Positions 35,227 to 43,511 of a stretch of 64,000 nucleotides of DNA are shown in pieces. Every line of letters starts with the position of its first letter. Position 1 is the stretch's first letter. The position numbers and the translations under genes were made by a program. This DNA comes from Caloramator quimbayensis (GTDB taxonomy: Bacteria; Bacillota; Clostridia; Clostridiales; Caloramatoraceae). The stretch is from assembly GCF_900167605.1 (NCBI RefSeq), contig NZ_FUYH01000002.1, positions 129,189-193,188 on the forward strand, given 5' to 3'. The notes below the pieces were generated by a model. That model made no database searches. It had not been told where the DNA came from and was given only the letters and a program-made list of their open reading frames with translations.

Positions 35227-36393
35227 ATGTTACTTGGATATAATGTGGAAGAATTAAAGAATAAAAAGGCATATTCGACAGCAAAAGAAATAGAACAGCA
35301 GCCACGTGTGTGGAGAGAACTTTATAATATTCTTTTAAATCAAAAATTAGAGATAAGCAATTTTTTAACTCCAATTCTTAATAGAGAGGGAATAAGGATT
35401 ATAATAACAGGTGCTGGTACTTCTGCATTCGTTGGGAATTGCAGTGAAGGATATTTAAGAAGAAATTTAAAGTTAGATATAGAAGCAATTGATACAACTG
35501 ATATTGTTGCTTCACCTGATAATTTCTTTTTTAAAGAAAAGCCAACTCTTTTAGTATCTCATGGAAGATCTGGTGACAGCCCAGAAAGTTTAGCAACGAT
35601 TGAACTTGCTGAAAAAATAATAGATGAGGTTTATTTTTTAAATATTACGTGTAACAAAAATGGCAGCATGGCAAAAAATACAATGGAAAAGCAAAACTGT
35701 TTAAATATTTTTATGCCTGAAGAATCAAATGATGATGGATTTGCAATGACAAGCAGCTTTACAAGTATGCTTTTGACTGATTTAATGCTTCCGTTTATTA
35801 ATGAGATTGAAAACAAGAAAGAATTGTTTGATGTTCTTTCAAGTGAAGCAGAAAGAATAATAAGCGAAGATGCGGAAATTATAGAAAAAATATCAAGAAA
35901 TGAGTATGATAGACTTATATATCTTGGAAGCGGAGGGCTAAAAGGATGTGCTATGGAATCAGCATTAAAATCTTTAGAGCTTACTCATGGAGTTGTAAAT
36001 ACAAACTCAAATACACCTTTAGGTTTTAGACACGGACCAAAGTCAGTTATTAACAATTCAACATTATTAGGTATGTTTATTTCAAACCATGAATATACAC
36101 AAAGATATGATTTGGATTTACTGAATGAGATTGCAAATGAGCCTGGAGATAGGAAAATAATGGTATTTTTACCTGAGGAAATGAATGTTAGCGGTGCAGA
36201 CTATATTTTCAGCCTTAAAAAGGACTTTAATAAAATAGATGAAGCCTTTTTAGTTCCTTTGTATATTATTTATGCGCAGATGTTAGGGATGTTTAAATCA
36301 TTAAACCTTAGAATAACTCCTGATAATCCTAATCCAGAAGGATATGTAAACAGGGTAGTTAAGGGAGTTATAATATACGATTATAGTAAATAA
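35227..36393 (+). CDS. agaS: AgaS-like SIS-domain sugar isomerase/deaminase
   Basis: This protein of 388 residues has two SIS domains: IIITGAGTSAFVGNC near residue 56 with SHGRSGDSPES, and YLGSGGLKGCAMESALKSLE in the second half with GFRHGPKS. AgaS enzymes convert galactosamine-6-phosphate to tagatose-6-phosphate. The best fit for the operon is galactosamine-type amino-sugar use; no deacetylase (AgaA/NagA) is present, which argues against N-acetylgalactosamine as sole substrate. AGGAGG precedes the ATG. Confidence 0.85.
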   Translation: MLLGYNVEELKNKKAYSTAKEIEQQPRVWRELYNILLNQKLEISNFLTPILNREGIRIIITGAGTSAFVGNCSEGYLRRNLKLDIEAIDTTDIVASPDNFFFKEKPTLLVSHGRSGDSPESLATIELAEKIIDEVYFLNITCNKNGSMAKNTMEKQNCLNIFMPEESNDDGFAMTSSFTSMLLTDLMLPFINEIENKKELFDVLSSEAERIISEDAEIIEKISRNEYDRLIYLGSGGLKGCAMESALKSLELTHGVVNTNSNTPLGFRHGPKSVINNSTLLGMFISNHEYTQRYDLDLLNEIANEPGDRKIMVFLPEEMNVSGADYIFSLKKDFNKIDEAFLVPLYIIYAQMLGMFKSLNLRITPDNPNPEGYVNRVVKGVIIYDYSK

Positions 36394-36401
36394 TGTTAAT
36401 G

Positions 36402-36440
36402 AAAAGCACTTCAGTCTTATTTTTTAGGCGGAAGTGCTTT
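36402..36440 (+). terminator. Stem-loop after the amino-sugar operon
   Basis: AAAAGCACTTC and GAAGTGCTTT pair over an 18-base loop; no T-run follows the 3' arm. Confidence 0.5.
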
Positions 36441-36597
36441 AAGTGTATGTCCGGTATGGGCGTCAGCTCAACGGTAAAACTCAGCTATTGGTTTGGTAGT
36501 AATAATTATTAATTATGTTAAGTATGCCTATTTAGAAATAAACCAAATATTGATAGAGGTAAAGCTTTGAATAGAGAAACGTGAATTAAAATACATA

Positions 36598-36660
36598 AAA
36601 TAAGTAACCGTCCTCCTGTGGAATTTAAGGACAGGCTTGGGGACTGTTAGTGTGAAACAA
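36598..36660 (+). repeat. Dispersed repeat R2, variant
   Basis: AAATAAGTAACCGTCCTCCT is followed by GGACAGGCTTGGGGACTG and TTAGTGTGAAAC. The last part matches text near 5065-5080. The rest of 36441-36597 holds nothing recognised. Confidence 0.65.
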
Positions 36661-36702
36661 ATATCCAAAAAAATTTAATATAGATATTTTTAAAGGCATG
36701 AG

Positions 36703-36745
36703 AAATAGGCATCAAAACAATATGTTTTTTGACGCCTATTTTTCC
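36703..36745. terminator. Stem-loop downstream of the IS110 transposase
   Basis: AAATAGGC, one mismatch, then TCAAAA pairs with TTTTGACGCCTATTT; a T-run follows on the plus strand. It may mark the end of the insertion sequence. Confidence 0.5.
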
Positions 36746-36785
36746 TATTGAATTGTTGAACAAACCATTTTCTACCCAATTAATA

Positions 36786-37949
36786 TTATCCTGAATTTTT
36801 TGCTACGCAATCAAGGGCAGAATCATAAGGGGATTTGGTTTTAAGTATATAATATATATAAACTAATAATTTTCTTGCTACAGCAATAACTGATTTCTTT
36901 TGTCCTATCTTTCCTTGATGAGACCAAAACCATCTGGCGATGCGGGTATTTCGGGTTCTTGTTGCAGCCCATGCACATTGACAGAGAATTGATTTTATAT
37001 AGCTATTTCCTGGCATTATCTTTTGAGATTTTTTCTTGCCTGCACTCTCATTATTCCTTGGAGAAAGCCCTGCCCATGATGATATATGAGCAGCTGAAGG
37101 AAAAGAGTCCATATTATCTCCGATTTCTCCCAATACATATAAGGATGAAAGTATATCAAGTCCAGGAATAGTGGATAAAAGTTCTATAGATTCTTTAAAT
37201 GGTTCAGCAACTTCAAAAATTAGTTCTTTGAGCTCTTCTAATTCTCTTTCAAGTGTATCAAGAAAAGTTAGCATCTTCTTGAGTAACTTTCTTTCGTTTA
37301 TAGAAAGACTACCGTTTAATGCATAGGAAATCTCCTCAGGTGATTTCTTAATCCTTTTACTTATAAGTGCTGAAACCTCAAGGAAAGTTATAGAACCTTT
37401 ATCAGCAAGCCTATTTAAAATCTTTTTCCCAGAAAGACCAACAATATCAGTTATAACAGAAGACAATTTAAATCCATGGGTTTGCAGAAATTTTTCAATT
37501 CGGGTAATTTGATGGGCTTTATCTTCATTAAGCTTTTTGTAATATCTAACATATTCACTTAACTCACGAACTTCTTTAGAAGGAATAAAGCTATTCTCTA
37601 AAAGCCCATAACGAAATAACTCTGCAATCCACTCAGCATCTTTAATATCAGTTTTTCTCCCAGGAATATTTCTCATGTGCTGTGCATTAACCACATATAT
37701 TGTAATATCGTCAAGTTCTTCAAGTATATCATAAATAGGCTTCCAATAGACACCCGTACTTTCCATCGCCACATGTTTACAATCGTTTTCAATCAACCAA
37801 TCCCTCAGTTTATATATGTCCCCTCGCATTGTAGAAAAACTTTATCTTATTACTGTGACATCTTCATCAGGCATACCCTTTAGTATACAAGCTACAATAC
37901 TTTCTTTATGAATATCTAACCCACAACAAATATTTAATATAGCTTTCAT
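36786..37949 (-). pseudogene. IS110-family transposase with in-frame stop
   Basis: Read from the ATG at 37949, the protein opens MKAILNICCGLDIHKESIVA, the DEDD-domain start with the first catalytic Asp. Codon 36 is TAA (37844-37842). The same frame continues through SFSTMRGDIYKLRDWL to residue 387, including MESTGVYWKPI, GRKTDIKDAEWIAEL and the C-terminal transposase_20 part with LSTIPGLDILSS and WAGLSPRNNES. The part after the stop could start at 37829 but would lack the first catalytic Asp. The copy is thus probably dead unless the stop is read through. Confidence 0.88.
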
Positions 37950-38142
37950 TATTAAACAAACTCCTATATAATATTAATTGGCAGGAGAAGTTGTCTGAAA
38001 GTAAAAAGTTTAGTGTACGCTTTTTAAAAAGCAATTCGTTGTGCTCGAAGACAACTAAAGTCATGTTAAAAACGGGGTGTTACCACCAAACCGTTCCTCG
38101 ACTTTTATCCTGCCATTTCTATTATATAAAATTGCTGCGTAT

Positions 38143-38194
38143 GTTTCATTCTGTCGTTGTGGCTATTTTTTAGTCATGCACTGTTACTTATTTT
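38143..38194 (+). repeat. Dispersed repeat R1, copy D (second half only)
   Basis: TTTCATTCTGTCGTTGTGGC, then TATTTTTTAGTCATGCACTG and TTACTTATTTT, is nearly identical to the second half of copy C (12487-12538). It lies between the IS110 copy and the ZIP gene. Between 37950 and 38142 only the IS110 leader and AT-rich DNA are seen. Confidence 0.8.
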
Positions 38195-38211
38195 GTTTAA
38201 TATAAAAACAA

Positions 38212-39012
38212 TCATCCTAAGGCCACATCTAAAACCATCATTACTGCAAATCCTATTAAAGTTACAATGCTTATAATTCCCTCATTGCCTTCTGACTGGG
38301 ATTCGGGTATAAGCTCCTTTGCGCTTACATATATCATTGCACCAGCTGCAAAGGATAGAGCATAGGGAAGGATTGCTTTTATAAAAGTAACAAGGTAAGC
38401 TCCTATAACTCCGGCGATAGGCTCAACTATTGCTGAAGCCTGACCGTACATAAAGCTTTTAAATCGTGAACTTCCTTCACGCCTTAAGGGAAGGGAAACT
38501 GCAGCTCCCTCTGGAAAGTTTTGTATGCCAATTCCTACTGCAAGAGCAATCGCGGCTACTAATATGGATTGGCTGTTTTGAAATTTTAAAGCACCAAAGG
38601 CAACTCCAACTGCAAGTCCCTCAGGGATGTTATGAAGGGTTATTGCAAGTATTAAAAGAAACATCCTCTTCCAAGCCTTATTATTTTCTTCCTTCTCTCT
38701 AAACACTGTTATTTTATTCACTGAAATATCTGTAAAGTATATAAAAAGCCCCCCAAGCAAAAATCCTAAGGCTGTTGGAATTACGGGGCTTTCATTGCTG
38801 CCTTTGCACATTTCAATAGCAGGGGATAATAGGGACCAAAAACTTGCAGCTATCATAACACCTGCTGAAAAGCCAAGCATTGAATTTAATATTTTTTTAT
38901 TTACATCTTTAAAAAAGAAGACTAAAGATGCCCCAAGAGCTGTTACAGAGTAAGTAAATAAAGTTGCAAACAGCGCTAAAATTACTGGTGAAAATTTGCT
39001 TAGTATGTTCAA
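38212..39012 (-). CDS. ZIP-family metal transporter
   Basis: The protein has about 266 residues and eight predicted membrane segments. TM4 has LHNIPEGLAVG and TM5 has GIQNFPEGAAVS, the metal-binding HxxxE pair of the ZIP family (zinc or iron uptake). A variable loop before TM4 is charged but not His-rich. The start is uncertain: TTG 39012 fits AGGGGGTGG best; GTG at 39021 or 39018 is possible. The metal cannot be told. Confidence 0.88.
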   Translation of the reverse strand: MNILSKFSPVILALFATLFTYSVTALGASLVFFFKDVNKKILNSMLGFSAGVMIAASFWSLLSPAIEMCKGSNESPVIPTALGFLLGGLFIYFTDISVNKITVFREKEENNKAWKRMFLLILAITLHNIPEGLAVGVAFGALKFQNSQSILVAAIALAVGIGIQNFPEGAAVSLPLRREGSSRFKSFMYGQASAIVEPIAGVIGAYLVTFIKAILPYALSFAAGAMIYVSAKELIPESQSEGNEGIISIVTLIGFAVMMVLDVALG

Positions 39013-39275
39013 AAACACCACCCCCTAATAATTTAGAATATTTACGAAAGGAGGAATGTGTTACAAGTATTTTTTGAAGAATATTTTTATGAAATTTAAA
39101 AAATATGATATTAAAAAATATTAAAATGATGTGAAAATAATTTAGTATTAATTATTTATTAGGAGAAAGAAAATTTAAATTGCTTTTGAGGTGTATATTA
39201 ACTATGCAACATTTAAATATTTGTTTGTATCTAAAATGATGAATTTATATGAAATGATATGATTTATTGACAAAA

Positions 39276-39296
39276 CAAAAAGGCCTTAAAGCCTTA
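39276..39296 (-). terminator. Weak terminator of the coiled-coil gene
   Basis: On the minus strand AAGGC and GCCTT pair over 6 bases, followed by TTTGTTTTG, at the stop codon of the 39294-39746 gene. Confidence 0.45.
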
Positions 39297-39746
39297 CTTA
39301 ACTAAAATATTTTTAATTCCCTGCATAAAATTATAGGCTTCCTGACCCTTTACAACTTCATTTTTAATTTCATTAACAGAACCTTCGATTCTTGCAAGCT
39401 GAAGGGTAAAGTTGTCGTGTTCAGCTTTATTTATTTCTGCTTTATGCTCTAATGCCTTAAGTATACTTGTGTTTTCATCAAGCTGTGATTTCATCAATTT
39501 TTGGTCTTCTTTCAAGACTTTAATGTCTGTTTCCATCCTATCAAGCCTTGACTCAACTTTATCGAGCCTACCATCCATCCTGTCAAGCCTTGATTCAACT
39601 TTATCGAGCCTTCCTTCCATCCTGTCAAGTCTTGATTCAACCTTATCGAGCCTGCCATCCATCCTGTCAAGCCTTGATTCAATCTTATCAAGCCTTGTAC
39701 TCATTCCCTTTACTTCTACGATTAGCTGCTTTAATAATTCTTCCAT
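39294..39746 (-). CDS. Repeat-built coiled-coil protein
   Basis: A 150-residue, fully helical protein. Residues 17-73 contain about four near-identical 14-residue units (LDKVESRLDRMDGR with small changes), two heptads each with leucine, valine or methionine at the core positions; the DNA repeat unit is 42 bp. The rest (residues 75-150) is also coiled-coil-like but not repeated. There is no signal peptide or membrane segment. It resembles small tail-fibre-like or structural coiled coils; function unknown. The ATG at 39746 has GGGCGGTACATATG-type context with only a modest ribosome site. It stands alone. Confidence 0.75.
   Translation of the reverse strand: MEELLKQLIVEVKGMSTRLDKIESRLDRMDGRLDKVESRLDRMEGRLDKVESRLDRMDGRLDKVESRLDRMETDIKVLKEDQKLMKSQLDENTSILKALEHKAEINKAEHDNFTLQLARIEGSVNEIKNEVVKGQEAYNFMQGIKNILVK
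39541..39696. repeat. 42-bp tandem repeat (coding minisatellite)
   Basis: Three full 42-bp units (39541, 39583, 39625) and a partial one (39667-39696) lie within the coiled-coil gene. Copies differ at only a few positions, mostly CTTGACTCAAC versus CTTGATTCAAC and TACCATCC versus TTCCTTCC. Because 42 is a multiple of 3 and of 7 codons, copy changes keep both frame and heptad phase. Confidence 0.9.
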
Positions 39747-40028
39747 ATGTACCGCCCTTTCAAAAGTTTATATTGATATTATACAACATAACCGGAGTCT
39801 GATAAATATCATAAAATATTAAATTTTAGTTTAAGAGTCATGTTCACCTGAATTCTTAAAAATAAAATAAACTATATTTTTTATGCGTTTTTACCTTTAT
39901 CTATGGTTTGTTTATGAATATTAAATGCAAAAAAGATTGAGCCAAATATGAGTTTAAAAATAAACTGGAAGTATTATACTTATTAGTGTAAAATATAGTT
40001 GAATTATAAATTTTGGGAGGATGGAAAA

Positions 40029-41699
40029 TTGAAAAGGTTAAAATCTTCATTAATCATAGCTTTAACTTTTATTTTTTTATTTCAAATAAATATTGAAGCC
40101 TTTGCTGCAGCTAAATTTCAAAGTTATAAGGCTATAGTCATAGCACAAAAATTATATATAAGAAAAACCCCCTCTTCAAAGGGAAAAATTACAGGAAGCC
40201 TTAGTAAAGGCCAGATAGTTGACATAATAGGAGCATCAGGTAAATACTTAAAAACACCAAAGGGATACATTTATTCAAGCTATGTAAAAAAATATATCCC
40301 TCCAAAATTAGATGTTTATGTATCTGTGAAAGAGGATATGCCGCTTTTACTATCCCCTGATGGAGATTTAGATGAAAGATATGCTGTTGAGGGGAAAAAA
40401 TATAAAGTTACTGGGGATACAGGAGGTTATTATAAAATAGATTATTATGGTAAATTAAGATATATCCCTAAACAAAATGCCCAAATACTTAAAGGATTAA
40501 ACTATAAAGACAATATAACTCTTGGATTTATATATGTAAATGGAAAGCAGTATAATCAAAGATTTATGGATGATGAAAAGGACTATGTTAATAGAAAAAG
40601 CACAGATACGGGACTTGATGTTCTTTGCCCCACATGGTTTGAAATGTCATATAAAGATGATACTGTGGATATAGTTGATAAAGGTGATAGTGATTTTGTA
40701 AAGACAGCTCATAAAAATGGGTATCAGGTTTGGGCAACCTTTTTTGAGAGCAGTCCTGAAAGGGCAAGCCGGATTTTTTCAGATGATACTTTAAGCAGCA
40801 ATATAATAGATAATATTATAAAATATGCTAAAGATTATAATATAGATGGAATAAATATAGATTTTGAGGGGCTTGGACTATCTAATAAAGATGGATTTAC
40901 TAAATTTGTTTCAAAATTTTATAATAGTGCAAAATACAGCAATCTATTAGTATCTATTGATATTACAAAGCCTGAGGTATCTTCCTATAATTTTTATAAT
41001 AGGGCAGAGCTTTCAAAATATTGTAACTACATGATACTTATGGCCTATGGGGAACATGGGGGTTCCTTTAAGGAGGCTGGTTCTGTAGCTTCATATAATT
41101 GGACTGAAAAAGCCATTTCTGACACTTTAAATTTTGGAGTGCCTAAGGATAAGCTTATACTTGGAGTTCCATTTTATACCTATGATTATGCAGTGATAGA
41201 TGTAAACTTACCCTATGATTCAGTAGTACTCCTCAAAAAGGGAGATATTTATACATCAGAGGTTTTAAGTGATGAAGCAAAGAATAAAGATATTAAATAT
41301 GGAACTTTTAAATATATTTCTTCAACAGAAAATTTTTACAAGGTTAGCGATGAAAAAGGAGAGAATATATATTATATACCTTTAGAATCAGGTACCTTAG
41401 TTAAAGCAAATACTATCAAAAGATTTGTTGTAGGCTACGAATCATTAAAACTTCAGACTTTAAATGATAGAATGAGTGAAAACAATGGAACAGCTTACTA
41501 TGATGAATCAGTAAAACAATATATTGCTGAGTATTATAAGGATAATTTGAAACATACTGCATGGGTTGAAAATAAAGATACTCTATCATGGAGAATTGAT
41601 TTATTAAATAAATATAATTTGAAGGGATTAGCAGCATGGCAGCTTTACTATGAAACAGAGGATATGCTTAAAACTATAAAGGATAAATTGAATAAATAG
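40029..41699 (+). CDS. Exported GH18 glycosidase with SH3b domain (spore/wall hydrolase type)
   Basis: The protein has about 556 residues. The signal peptide is KRLKSSLIIALTFIFLFQ then AFAAAKF. An SH3-like wall-binding domain covers about 30-95 (KLYIRKTPSSKGK). The GH18 barrel has the catalytic DGINIDFEG near residue 280 with Glu as acid, YMILMAYGEHGG and a late WQLYYE. This layout fits cortex or cell-wall N-acetylglucosaminidases of the YaaH/SleL type. The start is TTG 40029 with GGGAGG 8 bases upstream. Monocistronic. Confidence 0.86.
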   Translation: MKRLKSSLIIALTFIFLFQINIEAFAAAKFQSYKAIVIAQKLYIRKTPSSKGKITGSLSKGQIVDIIGASGKYLKTPKGYIYSSYVKKYIPPKLDVYVSVKEDMPLLLSPDGDLDERYAVEGKKYKVTGDTGGYYKIDYYGKLRYIPKQNAQILKGLNYKDNITLGFIYVNGKQYNQRFMDDEKDYVNRKSTDTGLDVLCPTWFEMSYKDDTVDIVDKGDSDFVKTAHKNGYQVWATFFESSPERASRIFSDDTLSSNIIDNIIKYAKDYNIDGINIDFEGLGLSNKDGFTKFVSKFYNSAKYSNLLVSIDITKPEVSSYNFYNRAELSKYCNYMILMAYGEHGGSFKEAGSVASYNWTEKAISDTLNFGVPKDKLILGVPFYTYDYAVIDVNLPYDSVVLLKKGDIYTSEVLSDEAKNKDIKYGTFKYISSTENFYKVSDEKGENIYYIPLESGTLVKANTIKRFVVGYESLKLQTLNDRMSENNGTAYYDESVKQYIAEYYKDNLKHTAWVENKDTLSWRIDLLNKYNLKGLAAWQLYYETEDMLKTIKDKLNK

Positions 41700-41809
41700 T
41701 TTTAGGTAATTTTAAAGTTATGCATAAAAATTATTTGCAGGGCATAATTTGAAAAATATTAGCTTTAAATACAACAAACATTCAAAATTAAAATAACGGA
41801 GGTTAGTAT

Positions 41810-42583
41810 ATGCAAAGGGCAGTTGAAATTAAAAGTAGAAATCTTACATTGAGGGGAATGCTTCATTATCCTGAAAATACTGAGGGGAAAATTCCTGTTG
41901 TTTGTATTTTTCATGGTTTTACAGGAAATAAAATGGAGCCCCATTTTATATTCGTAAAGCTCTCGAGACTTCTTGAAAAAAGGGGAATAGCAAGTGTTAG
42001 ATTTGATTTTAGCGGAAGCGGAGAGAGCGATGGAGATTTTATTGACATGACACTGTCAAGGGAGCTTGAAGAGGCAAGGGATATTTTATCCTATGCAAAA
42101 TCATTGGAATTTGCAGATTTAGATAGAATTGGAGTTTTGGGACTTAGCATGGGAGGTGCTGTTGCAAGCATGCTTGCAGGAGAATGCAAGGATGATATTA
42201 AATCGCTATGCCTTTGGGCACCTGCAGGAAATATGGGAGAAATTATTATATCTCAAAGAACTAAAGAAGAAATCGATAAAGTAAGAGAAATTGGATTTTA
42301 CGATGCAGGAGGACTGCTTGTTGGAAAAGATTTTATAGATGATGTATTAAATCTTGACATATATGGCAAGGCTTCATCCTTTGATAAAAACGTTTTATTA
42401 CTTCATGGGGATAGGGATATGACAGTACCCCTTAGTGCGTCAGAAAGATATCTTGACATCTATGGTGTAAAATCGGTACTTCATATAGTTGAGGGTGCAG
42501 ACCATACATTTAACAGGAAAGACTGGGAAGATGAAGTGTTAGAACACTCAGTGGAGTTCTTTGCGGAAGAGCTTAAATATTGA
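41810..42583 (+). CDS. Alpha/beta hydrolase (esterase-like)
   Basis: A cytoplasmic alpha/beta hydrolase of 257 residues. The nucleophile serine is in GLSMGGAVA, the oxyanion region is FHGFTGNK and the late catalytic pair is Asp (LLHGDRDMTVP) and His (ADHTFN). It resembles BD-FAE/feruloyl-esterase-like hydrolases (PF12146 type). GGAGG precedes the ATG. Substrate unknown. Confidence 0.85.
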   Translation: MQRAVEIKSRNLTLRGMLHYPENTEGKIPVVCIFHGFTGNKMEPHFIFVKLSRLLEKRGIASVRFDFSGSGESDGDFIDMTLSRELEEARDILSYAKSLEFADLDRIGVLGLSMGGAVASMLAGECKDDIKSLCLWAPAGNMGEIIISQRTKEEIDKVREIGFYDAGGLLVGKDFIDDVLNLDIYGKASSFDKNVLLLHGDRDMTVPLSASERYLDIYGVKSVLHIVEGADHTFNRKDWEDEVLEHSVEFFAEELKY

Positions 42584-42639
42584 CAATTAATTGATATTTT
42601 ATTAACATGAAAGTATATATTTTAAACAGGAGGAATTTT

Positions 42640-43449
42640 ATGGAAGACAAAAAGTATTATCCAAGTATAAAGCAGGCAGTTATTCTTCTGCTTATTGCGT
42701 TTTTAATCCAAATTATAGGTGGCATTATTGGAGGTATAGTTAAGGGGGAGGAGTTTCAAAACTTTACAGAACTAATACTTATTATTAGTTTTATTTCTGA
42801 AATAGTTATAATATTTATAGGCTTAAAAAAGGCAAAAACTCCGCTTAAAAAAATATTTGAAAGCCCGAAGATAAACATTAAAAACATTCTATGTCTTATG
42901 GTACTTGTCGTAGGAACGTGGTTTGTAATGTCAGGTTTGGCTGCTATTTTTATAAATAATTCTCAGGCAGCAAGGGAGACTCAGGAAAGATTATCAAGTA
43001 TTTTATTTGGAAGTTCAAAAGAATGGTTTAGTATTTTAAGTGTAATCATAATTGCACCTGTATTAGAAGAAATAGTTTTTAGAGGCATTATACTGCAGGG
43101 TTTCCTTAAGAATTACAGTATAAAAAAGTCAGTAATTATAACGGCAGTATTATTTGGTCTTTTTCATGGTAATATAGTACAAACGCCTATAGTAATTTTA
43201 CTTGGAATTGTTTTAGGTATTATATATATTAAGACAAGTTCTCTTTTTATATGTATAATTGGACATATGCTTAACAATTTTATAGCATTATTTGGGGGAA
43301 GTGTATTTTTGCTAAATGGAAGACACATATATACTCTAATTGCAGGAATAGTAATTGTAACAGCTGCTGGCTTTATTATAAAAAACATTCCAAATAACAT
43401 ACAATGCTTGGAAAATATAATGAACTATAAAGAAAATGTTGAGGCATAA
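42640..43449 (+). CDS. CPBP intramembrane metalloprotease
   Basis: A membrane protein of about 269 residues with eight hydrophobic segments. The CPBP/Abi motifs are present: EEIVFRG (EExxxR) near residue 155, GLFHGN (FxxxH) and a later HMLNNF. Such proteases process membrane peptides or serve bacteriocin immunity. ATG 42640 is chosen for AGGAGG upstream. Confidence 0.82.
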   Translation: MEDKKYYPSIKQAVILLLIAFLIQIIGGIIGGIVKGEEFQNFTELILIISFISEIVIIFIGLKKAKTPLKKIFESPKINIKNILCLMVLVVGTWFVMSGLAAIFINNSQAARETQERLSSILFGSSKEWFSILSVIIIAPVLEEIVFRGIILQGFLKNYSIKKSVIITAVLFGLFHGNIVQTPIVILLGIVLGIIYIKTSSLFICIIGHMLNNFIALFGGSVFLLNGRHIYTLIAGIVIVTAAGFIIKNIPNNIQCLENIMNYKENVEA

Positions 43450-43472
43450 ATTTTTAATAAAAATTTTTGGAT

Positions 43473-43511
43473 AAAAAATCAGGCTGTGAAAAGCGCAGCC
43501 TGATTTTTTTT
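43473..43511. terminator. Bidirectional terminator between the CPBP gene and gerKA
   Basis: AAAAAATCAGGCTG and CAGCCTGATTTTTT pair with a short loop. T-runs follow on both strands, so it can end both converging transcripts. Confidence 0.85.

Noticed and set aside
39541-39696. CRISPR-like regular repeats
   Set aside because: Units are contiguous without unique spacers and lie inside a coding sequence as heptad repeats.
39412-39822. Long serine- and leucine-rich plus-strand frames opposite the coiled-coil gene
   Set aside because: They are mirror images of the tandem repeat and lack ribosome-binding sites.
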